From NCBI RefSeq assembly GCF_023516615.1, contig NZ_JAMGBF010000091.1, positions 1-36,246 on the forward strand: 36,246 nt of DNA, in the 5' to 3' direction. This DNA comes from Streptomyces panaciradicis. Its GTDB lineage: Bacteria > Actinomycetota > Actinomycetes > Streptomycetales > Streptomycetaceae. Both the position numbers and the translations under genes were made by a program. Below are positions 16,501-24,300 of this stretch, one piece after another. How positions within the stretch are numbered: the first letter of the stretch is position 1; each line of letters starts with the position of its first letter. The notes beneath the pieces were generated by a model that was given only the letters and a program-made list of their open reading frames with translations, was not told the origin of the DNA and ran no database searches.

Positions 16501-18384
16501 CTGGAGCAGGTGCTGGCCGACCCGCGCTGCCCGGTGCGCGACATCGAGGTGCTGGCCCGGGAGGAGTGGGAGCGGCTGGTACGAGAGGTCAACGACACCG
16601 CGCGCCCGCCGGCCGAGGACACCCTGCCGGACGCCTTCGAGGCCCAGGTCGAGCGGAGTCCGCACGCCCTCGCGGTGATCGGCGAAGAAGAGACGCTGAC
16701 GTACGCGGAGTTCAACCGGCGGGCCAATCGGCTGGCGCACTGGCTGGTCGAGCAGGGCGCGGGCCCCGAGCGCATCGTCGCGGTGCGCATCCCGCGCTCG
16801 GTGGAGATGGTGGTGGCGATCCACGCGGTGGTCAAGGCGGGGGCGGCGTATCTGCCGATCGACCCCGACCTGCCTGCCGAGCGGGCCCGGCAGCTGCTGG
16901 ACGGGGCGAAACCGCTCCTGGTGCTGGAGGCGCCCCTGCCGGACACGTCCGGGTACGCGGAGGTCGACCCCGAGCGTGAACTGTCGCCGGACAACGCCGC
17001 GTACGTCATCTTCACCTCCGGCTCCACCGGCGGCCCCAAGGGGGTGCAGGTCGCCCACCGGTCGATCATGAACCGGATCGCATGGGGGCTGGCGCACTTC
17101 GATGTCACCGCCGAGGACCGCGTGCTGCTGAGCACGACGGCGAGCTTCGACGTGTCGGTGCCGGAGCTGTTCGCGCCGCTGCTGGTGGGCGCGGCCGTCG
17201 TGGTGGCCCGCCCGGACGGGCGCCGGGATCCCGCGTATCTGGCCGCTCTGATCGCCCGGGAGCAAGTGACCGGCGCCGACTTCGTGCCCTCGCTGCTGGA
17301 GGCGTTCGTCGCCGAGCCCACGGCGCGGCAGTGCACCAGCCTGCGCTGGATCGAGGTCGCGGGTGAGGCGTTCCCGGCCGAGCTGGCCAACAAGATGGCC
17401 GACCTGCTGCCGGGGTGCGGGGTGTTCAACCTCTACGGGCCCACCGAGGCGTCGGTGGAGGTCACCGGATGGCAGCACGTACCCGGCGCCGACCGGGTGC
17501 CGATCGGCACACCGATCTGGAACACCCAGGTGTACGTGCTGGATACGGCGCTGCGCCCGGTCGCGCCCGGGGTCACCGGTGAGCTCTACCTCGCCGGTGC
17601 CGGACTGGCGCGCGGCTACCTCGGGCGCACCGCGCTGACCGCGCACCGGTTCGTCGCCTGCCCCTACGGCGCACCGGGCACCCGCATGTACCGCACCGGG
17701 GACGCCGTGCGGTGGAACCACGACGGACAGCTCGAGTACATCGGCCGCACCGACCACCAGGTCAAGATCCGCGGCTTTCGCATCGAACTGGCCGAGGTGG
17801 AGGCGGCGTTGACCGCGCATCCGGACGTCGACAGCGCCGTGGCCGTGGTGCGAGAGGACCGCCCCGGCGACCAGCGGCTGGTCGCCTACGTGGTGCCGGG
17901 CGGTGGGCCGGATCCCGCCGGGCCGGATCCCGCCGGGCCGGACCTGATGGCGTTGACGGAGCTGCTCCGGAGCCGGCTGCCGGAGTACATGGTCCCCTCG
18001 GTGATCGTGCCGATCGCCGAGCTCCCCGCCACACCGAGCGGCAAGCTCGACCGGGCTGCTCTCCCCGCGCCCGGCCACATCGAGGCCGCGGCCGGACGGG
18101 GGCCGCGCAACCACCGGGAGGAAGTCCTCTGCGGGCTGTTCGCCGAGCTGCTCGGAGTGGAAGAGATCGGCATCGATGTCGACTTCTTCAGTCACGGCGG
18201 ACATTCGCTGCTGGCCACCAGGCTGATCGTCCGCATCCGCAGCGAGCTCGACGTCGACGTGAAAGTCACGACGGTGTTCCGCAATCCCACCGTCGCCCAG
18301 CTGGCGGCGCAGCTCGACGAGACGGCCACGCCGAAACGCCGCCCTCAGCTGCGCCCGATGACCGTTCAGGAGAAGCGTCGATGA
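10588..18384 (+). CDS. NRPS 1: C-A-T-E-C-A-T (modules 1 and 2)
   Basis: This is a 2598-residue dimodular synthetase. Domains by residue: C1 with HHIAVDG at 130-136 (LCL-like start IPLSFAQRRLW); A1 about 460-960; T1 with FFAVGGDS, Ser1015; E1 with HHLVVDGVSWRIL from 1203, EGHGRE and FNYIGR intact; C2 (DCL-like, QSGILFQ, HHALFDG at 1698-1704); A2 about 2010-2490; T2 with HGGHSL, Ser2540. The hand-read code is DVFSVAGYAK for A1 and DVPDEALVEK for A2. Module 1 adds a residue that is epimerised to D, and C2 accepts it. I chose ATG 10588 with GGAGACAGAGA upstream over GTG 10543, because the C-domain motif begins at once. The stop overlaps the NRPS 2 start. A2 contains a 15-bp tandem repeat and DNA shared with NRPS 3. 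Confidence 0.96.
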   Translation: MIPLSFAQRRLWFVDRFEGPSATYNAAFALRMTGELSPAAMESALRDVIDRHEVLRTVIVEDEAGVPYQQVLPSGHQPFGMPLVELAEGERAATVERLATAPFDLAADMPIRATLLRCGPREHTLVLVVHHIAVDGESLGLLLRDLVVAYTARNSGGAPAWEPLPVQYADYTLWQQDVLGDESDPGSLAAGQLAYWREALADLAQPLAIPTDRPRPRAMSHRGDLVALSVDADLLGAVEKLAAQQDTTVSMIMHSALAALLHHLGCGDDVPLGAPIAGRTDEDLRDLVGFFANTWVLRVDLSGNPTFRQLLQRVRDRSLAAYDNQDMPFERLVERLNPDRSTAYHPFFQVMLAWQEPLGELALPGLDVHAEELDTRTAKFDLFFNMVPNRSGGAGGYVEYATDLFDRDTVERLADRFVRVLGRLVAGPERTIGEIDVLDEAERVRLLTEFNDHATTVSGLTVPELFERQAARTPDAPAIVCEERTLTYRELDDRANAVAWELIRRGAGPDDLVVLTLPRNEDLVAGLLGILKSGAGYLPLDPQYLGGRAESVLSEAAPRFAVTDTATWQEMPRNDVSAVCLDQRAPWAPSEGAPTDADRNAPLHPDHLAYVMYTSGSTGTPKGAAITHRSVVNGVQDLVRVLDAPPGWRMLAGTSVNFDVSVFELLTTLSTGGTAEVVPNVLALGERDAWDGHVISGVPSVLGELVGHLAKARGVRCVVFAGDVLPARLVRQVREALPGVQIVNGYGQSESFYATAFALAGTEEWTESEVAPIGTPLGNMRAYVLGPGLAPVPQGVVGELYVAGVCLGRGYHGRGGLTAERYVADPFGPAGERMYRTGDLARWNAGGQLECVGRSDGQVKVRGFRIETAEVEAVCAQHPGISEAVVISREAPAGGRRLVAYVVHTGEGAVGDDGAGGIGDVDLQSGASAAELRRFVAARLPDYMVPSAFVVLGRLPLGPTGKLDRSVLPEPDFGGEAYQEPRTETEAIIAASYADVLGLERVGVDDDFFAVGGDSLRSIQVVARARARGLELTTREIFECRTTARLAEVATARRDPTPALAENEGGGVGPMPLQPVARQVFEHGGGMNRFAMAMALELPAGIDAEELAATLDAVLDRHDLLRARLMRGDELSLVVRPAGAVRAADLIRRVPCDGRWETPALLRAAEAELDAAVGRLDPEAGTMADFVWFDAEPGGGRLLMVLHHLVVDGVSWRILMADLAEAWRQVRSGRTPELPAVGTSARRWASALSAEALAPEREAELTYWRDVLEGPNPALGTRAFDPAVDVMSTVDSVRVQLPTEVTEAVLTRLPAAFRGTGTDVLLAALALAVNRWSGAERSTLVRMEGHGREEHVVPGADLSRTVGWFTSMYPARVDVRGVDLDDVLAGGPAVAKAVKLVKEQLRGAPDKGLGFGMLRHLNPETAVQLAEYPVPQLGFNYIGRISDTDVPEELRADGWGPAPWSAELVPLPDPDLPALSALEVNAVATDTTDGSRLQAAFVFPTGVLTRERTAELAELWTDVLHGMAGYAARPDIGGLTPSDTPLVPVHQGEIEAWEARYGRLAEVWPQAPGQSGILFQAALADGSFDVYHMQFVLHLSGQVDPERMRSAGQAVLDRYPNLRSAFVAAAGGEPVQVVPEHVALPWRHIVLTDRSEAERDEALDRFLAEDRADQLDPTRPPLFRLALITAGPQHAKLVITAHHALFDGWSSPSVITDLIRLYSGTRRLPPVRGYGDYLAWLATRDRDASAARWAAELAGFEQPTLVAPNTAPQEPASAVGRVEVPLSIDKGRELARRAAELGVTLNTLLQGAWAILLSKLTGQRDVVFGAAVNGRPAELPGSDEMVGLFINTLPIRVFCPPDRAVADVVTELQQRQTALLDHNYYGLADIQRGVGLPALFDTIVVFQSYPIDREGMVEANIAAGFTIDGIRPFAGSHYPLTLNASDPYLRLSLDYRNNLFDRGSAEVIAARLVRVLEQVLADPRCPVRDIEVLAREEWERLVREVNDTARPPAEDTLPDAFEAQVERSPHALAVIGEEETLTYAEFNRRANRLAHWLVEQGAGPERIVAVRIPRSVEMVVAIHAVVKAGAAYLPIDPDLPAERARQLLDGAKPLLVLEAPLPDTSGYAEVDPERELSPDNAAYVIFTSGSTGGPKGVQVAHRSIMNRIAWGLAHFDVTAEDRVLLSTTASFDVSVPELFAPLLVGAAVVVARPDGRRDPAYLAALIAREQVTGADFVPSLLEAFVAEPTARQCTSLRWIEVAGEAFPAELANKMADLLPGCGVFNLYGPTEASVEVTGWQHVPGADRVPIGTPIWNTQVYVLDTALRPVAPGVTGELYLAGAGLARGYLGRTALTAHRFVACPYGAPGTRMYRTGDAVRWNHDGQLEYIGRTDHQVKIRGFRIELAEVEAALTAHPDVDSAVAVVREDRPGDQRLVAYVVPGGGPDPAGPDPAGPDLMALTELLRSRLPEYMVPSVIVPIAELPATPSGKLDRAALPAPGHIEAAAGRGPRNHREEVLCGLFAELLGVEEIGIDVDFFSHGGHSLLATRLIVRIRSELDVDVKVTTVFRNPTVAQLAAQLDETATPKRRPQLRPMTVQEKRR
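16702..16772 (+). repeat. 71-bp segment identical to 27638-27708
   Basis: By eye these bases, in the A2 domain encoding YAEFNRRANRLAHWLVEQGAG, match 27638-27708 in the A5 domain without a mismatch. A second identical block follows at 17266-17319. Synonymous sites are also identical, which points to recent duplication or gene conversion between the two A domains. Confidence 0.85.
17266..17319 (+). repeat. 54-bp segment identical to 28202-28255
   Basis: The stretch encoding VTGADFVPSLLEAFVAEP is the same, base for base, in A2 and A5. It includes the specificity position read as Asp278, so the shared block covers part of the substrate pocket. Confidence 0.85.
17905..17943 (+). repeat. 15-bp tandem repeat inside the A2 domain
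   Basis: GGGCCGGATCCCGCC is repeated twice (17905-17919, 17920-17934), with a partial third copy. It encodes GPDPAGPDPAGPD in the loop between motifs A8 and A10. It keeps the frame and probably only lengthens a flexible linker by replication slippage. Confidence 0.9.
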
Positions 18385-21300
18385 TCCCGTTGTCCTTCGC
18401 CCAGACCCGGCTGTGGTTTCTCTACCGCCTGGAAGGCCCGACCTCCACCTACAACATCCCGTTCGTGCTGCGCCTGGAGGGGGAACTGGACGCCGAGGTC
18501 CTGATCGCGGCGGCGCGGGACGTCGGGATCCGGCACGAGAGTCTGCGCACCCTGATCATGGAGAACGCGGACGGCACGCCTGAGCAGCGGGTGCTGTCGC
18601 CGGAGGAGGCGGTCTTCCGGTTCCAGGTGGTCGACGTGGCCGCGGACGCGGTGGACCACGCGATTCAGCAGATCGCGTGCGAGGGATTCGCCCTCGACAC
18701 GGAGCTCCCCTTCCGGGCGAAGGTCCTCCGGGTCTCCCCGCAGGAGCACGTGCTGGTGTCCGTGTTCCACCACATCGCCGCCGACGGGGCGTCGATGGCT
18801 CCGTTCCTGCGCGACCTGGTCACGGCGTACACGGCTCGTCGCCAGGGGACCGCTCCGCAGTGGCAGCCCCTTGCGGTGCAGTACAAGGACTACACCCTGT
18901 GGCAACGCCGGCTGCTCGGCGACGAAGAAGATCCGGACAGCATCGCCGCCGAGCAACTCGACTACTGGCGAGCGGAGTTGGCCGGAGCGCCGCAACCGGT
19001 GCAGCTGCCGCTGGACCGGCCGCGGCCGACGGCCGCCGACCACCGCGGCGGAGACGTCTCCTTCGAGCTGGAACCCGAGCTGCTGTCGGGACTCCAGAAG
19101 CTCGCCGTGGACCGCGGCGCCACGGCACCGATGGTCGCCCAGGCCGCGCTCGCCGTGCTGATGCACCACCTCGGGGCCGGCGATGACCTGACGATCGGCA
19201 GCCCCATCGAGGGGCGCGCCGACGAGCAGCTCGACGATCTGATCGGCTTCTTCGCCAACACCTGGGTGCTGCGCGCCGACCTGTCACGCAACCCGTCCTT
19301 CGGTGGGCTGCTGGATCAGGTGCGGGACAAGGCGCTGGCCGCGTACGACAACCAGGACGTGCCCTTCGAGCGTCTGGTGGGGCTGCTCAACCCGGAGCGC
19401 TCCACCTCGTACTCACCGTTGTTCCAGGTGATGCTGGCCTGGCAGTTCGGGTGGTCGGGGATCGAGATGCCCGGCCTGCGGGTCACCCCGGTCGCGACGG
19501 GCACCGACACCGCCAAGTTCGACCTCTTCTTCAACATCATCCCGGACCTGTCCTCCGGACGGGCGTACGGGCGGCTGGAGTACGCCACGGAGCTGTTCGA
19601 CCACGCCACGGCCGTGAGCTTCGCCGAGCGCTATGTGCGCGTGCTGCGGCAGGTCGTCGCCGATCCCGGCGTACGGCTGGGCGGAGTGGACGTGCTCGCC
19701 GACGCCGAACGGCACTGGCTGACGGCACTCGACGAGACCGCGGCACCGGTTCCGCAGCTGACACTGCCGGAACTCGTCACCGCCCAGGCGCTGCGGCACC
19801 CGGACGCGACAGCGGTGGTGGCCGGACGGACCGAGTTGTCGTACGCGGAGCTGGAGGCCCGCACGGGCCGGCTGGCCGCGGTACTGCGCGAGCGCGGGGT
19901 CGGGCCGGAGGAAGTGGTGGCTGTCGCCCTGCCACGCTCGGCGGACCTCGTGGTCGCCCAGCTCGGCGTGCTCAAGGCGGGCGGCGCGTACCTGCCGATC
20001 GATCCTGAGCATCCCGCCGCGCGCGTCGACCTCCTGCTCACCTCGGCCGATCCCGTGCTGGTCCTGACCGACCATGAGACGGCGGCTGCGCTGCCGGAGT
20101 GCCGGTCGCCGGTCCTCCACCTCGACGACCTGCGCCTCGACACCCCCTGCGGCCCCGCAGACGAAGCCCCGGACCTGCGCGTCAGACCGGAGAACCTGGC
20201 GTACGTGATGTACACCTCCGGGTCCACGGGCAAGCCCAAGGGCGTCGCCATGACCCACGCCACCGTGGTCAACGGTGTGTGGCACTCGCGGACCATGGCC
20301 GGGCTCGAACCGGGATCCCGGATGCTCGCCGCGACCTCGGTGAACTTCGACGTCTCCGTGTTCGAGACCTTCACCGCACTGGCCGCCGGCGCGAGTGTCG
20401 AGATCGTCCGTGACGTGCTCGAACTCGCCGAACGCGACCGCTGGTCGGGCACCACCATCTGCGCCGTGCCCGCCGTGTTCACCGCCCTGCTCGGCCCGAT
20501 CATCGCCAAGGAGCCGGGGGCCCTCGACCTCGAACTGCACACCGCGATCCTCGGCGGCGACCCGCTCACCGCCGACGTGGTGGACCAGGTGCACCGGGCC
20601 TTCCCCGACGTCCGGGTCGTCCACGCCTACGGACAGACCGAGAGCTTCTACGTCACCAGCCACCTGGTCCCGCAGGATTCGGAAGAGACGGGCGTGACCC
20701 CCATCGGGCGACCGCTGCCCAACATGCACACCTACGTCCTGGGGCCGGAACTGACACCGGTCCCGCCCGGTGTGATCGGGGAGGTGTATGTGGCCGGCGG
20801 CCTCGCCCGCGGCTACTACGGCGGGGGCGCGGCGACGGCGGAGCGGTTCGTCGCCTGCCCGTTCGGTCCCCCCGGCGCACGGATGTACCGCACCGGTGAC
20901 CTGGCCCGGTGGGATGCGAAGGGGCGGCTGAACTACGAGGGCCGGGCCGACACCCAGGTCAAGGTGAACGGCATCCGGGTCGAGCCGACCGAGATCGAGA
21001 TCGTCCTCGCCCGGCATCCCGCGGTCGGCCAGGCGGTGGTCACCGCGTGGAGGGACCGCACCGGCAACACGCGGCTCGTCGGCTACGTGGCGCCGCCGGA
21101 GGGTACCGCTGGCCACGACATCGTCCGGCAGAGCGGTGTGTCGGTGGCCGAGCTGAGGCGGTTCGCGGCCCAGCGGCTGCCGGACTACATGGTCCCCGCC
21201 CAACTGCTCGTCCTCGACCGGCTGCCGCGGACCGTGACGGGCAAACTGGACCGCGCCGCGCTGCCCGAGCCGGAGTTCGGGCACGCCGAGTACCGGGCGC

Positions 21301-24300
21301 CGCGCGGCGAGACGGAGCGGGTCCTGGCCGAGGTGTACGCCGATGTGCTCGACCGGCAGGTGGGCGTCGACGACGACTTCTTCGCCAGTGGCGGGGACAG
21401 CATCCGGTCCATCCAGGTGGTCGCCCGGGCCAAGGCACGCGGTGTCGTGGTCAGTACGCGGGAGGTGTTCGAGCAGCGCACGGTCGCCCGGCTCGCGGAA
21501 CTGGTCGACGGCCGGGCGCGGGAAGAGCGTCCGGGGCTGGCCGAGCTGCCGGGCGGCGGGGTGGGCTGGGCTCCGCTGCCGCCGACGGCGGCGCACGTGC
21601 TGGCCGCCGGTGGTGGCATGCGCCGGTTCTGCATGTCGGCGATGCTGAGCCTGCCCGAGGACATCGACCGTGCGGGACTGGTCGCCACCCTGCAGGCGGT
21701 CCTGGACCGGCACGACGTCCTGCGCTCCTGGCTGGACCGGGAGCGGCCGGGCCTGCGCATGGGGCCGGTCGGCAGTGTCGACGCCGGTGGGCTGGTGCGG
21801 GAAGTCCCCTACGGCGACTGCGACGCGCAGGCCGAGCTGGACGCGGCCGCGGACCGTCTCGACCCCGACGCGGGGGTGATGGCGCAGTTCGTCTGGTTCA
21901 CCTCCGACGCGGAGGCGGACCGCTTGCTGGTCGTGCTGCATCACCTCGTCATGGACGGGGTGTCGTGGCGGATCCTGGTACCGGACCTGGTCTCGGTCTG
22001 GCGACGGGTCCGCGAGGGCCGCCTGCCGTCATCGGCGGGCGCGGGTACGTCGTTGCGGCGGTGGACACACGCGCTGGCCGACGAGGCGGTGGCCCCGGAG
22101 CGGGTGGCGGAACTTCCACTGTGGCAGGAGATCCTCGCCGGAGACGAACCCCTGCTGGGAGTAAGGGAGTTGGACCCAGCCCGCGATGTCGCGGCCACCG
22201 TGGACACGGTCCGCGTCCAGGTGCCGGTGGACGTCACGGAAACCCTGCTGAACACGGTGCCCACGCTGTTCCGCGGTGGTGCCGACGACGCTCTGCTCGC
22301 CGGGCTCGCGCTGGCCGTGGCCCGCTGGCGCGCTACGCGAGGCCTGGGCGGGGCCTCGACGCTTGTCCGGCTGGAGGGCCACGGCAGGGAAGAGCACGTG
22401 GTGCCCGGCGCGGACCTGTCGGGCACGATCGGCTGGTTCACCGCCATGTACCCGGTGCGCCTGGACCTGGCCGGCATCGACGTGGCGGACGCCTTCGGCG
22501 GCGGGCCGGCCGCCGGGAAGGCGATCAAGGCCGTCAAGGAGCAGCTGCGGTCGGTACCCGACCATGGCATCGGTTACGGCCTGCTGCGTCACCTCAACCC
22601 CGCCACCGCCGCCGCGCTGGCCGAGGCGCGCAAGCCGCAGATCGGCTTCAACTACCTCGGCAGAGCCTCCGGCGCGGACATCCCGGAGGACCTGCGCGGC
22701 CTGGGCTGGGCCCCGGACGCCACGTACCAGGACCTGGTCCCGGCGCCGGACGCCGACATGCCGGTGCCGTCCGCCCTGGAGATCAACGCGATCGCCATCG
22801 CCACACCCGACGGCGAGGAACTGACCGCCCACTTCGGCTTCCCCACCGGTGTGTTCTCCCGCGAGGACGTCACCGAACTGGCCGCGCTCTGGGTCCGGGC
22901 ACTGAGCGCCCTGGCACGGCACGCCGCCACCCCCGAGGCCGGTGGACTGACGCCCACCGACGCGCCCCTCATCGACGTGGACCAGAGCGAGATCGAGGCC
23001 TGGGAAGCGCGCTTCGGCACACTGGCCCGCGTGTGGCCCACGACCCCGGCCCAGTCGGGGATCCTTTTCCACACGCTGCTCGCCGAAGCATCGTCGTACG
23101 ACCCGTACCACGTTCAGTTGGTGTTCCAGCTCTCCCGCGACGTCGACCCCGAGCGGCTGCGCCGGGCCGGGCAGGCGTTGCTGGACCGCTACCCCAGCCT
23201 CCGTGCGGCGTTCGTCAACCGGGCGAACGGCGACGCCGTCCAAGTCGTGCCGGAGTCGGTGACCCTGCCCTGGCAGTACCTCGACCTGACCGGTGCCGAC
23301 GAGGCGGACCGCAGCGAGACCTTCGAGCGGTTCCTCGCCCAGGACCGGGCCGCCCACTTCGACGCGGACACCCCGCCACTGATCCGGCTGGCACTCATCG
23401 CCGTCGAGCCCGGCCGGCCCGAACTCGTGCTGACCGCCCACCACACACTCTTCGACGGCTGGTCCACACCCCTGCTGATGCGCGACCTGCTGCTGCTCTA
23501 CGCCTCCGACGGCGACCCGGCCCCACTGCCCGCCATCCGCGACTACGAGGACTTCCTCACCTGGCTCGACCGCCAGGACCACGAGGCCTCCGCGGAGGTG
23601 TGGGCGGCCGAACTCGAAGGGATCGAGACACCGACCCTGCTCGCCCCCGACGCCGCGCCCACGGACGCCGAGAGCCGCGACCAGGTCGACATCACGCTCC
23701 CTCCGGACGAGTCGAGCGCACTGCGCCGGCTGGCCGCCGATCTCGGCATCACCGCCAACACCCTCGTCCAGGGCGCCTGGGCGCTGCTGCTCGGCCAACT
23801 CACCGGAAGCCAGGACGTGGTCTTCGGTGCCACCGTCTCCGGGCGCCCGCCCGCGGTGCCGGACGTCGAGTCGATGGTCGGGATGTTCATCAACACCGTC
23901 CCGGTGCACGTGAGTTGTGCGCCCGGCGAGACCGTCGCCGAGGTTCTGACCCGGCTGCAGAGCCGACAGGCCGCCCTCGCGGAGCACCACTACTACGGGC
24001 TTGCGCAGATCCAGCAGTCCGTCGGCCTCCAGACCCTCTTCGACACGCTGGTCGTCTTCGAGTCGTACCCCATCGACCGGGAGGGCCTCAGCGCGGCCGG
24101 CGAGGCCGCGGACGGGATCACCTTCACCGGTTTCCGGCCGTCGGCGGGCAACCACTACCCCCTGTGCCTGGCGGCAGCGGTCGACCCGGCCCTCGAACTC
24201 GTCCTGCAATACACGCCCGAGGTCTACGACCGGGCCACGGTCGGGAAACACGCGGCCCGTCTGGTCCGGATCCTGCGGCAGATCGCGGCCGACCCGGAGC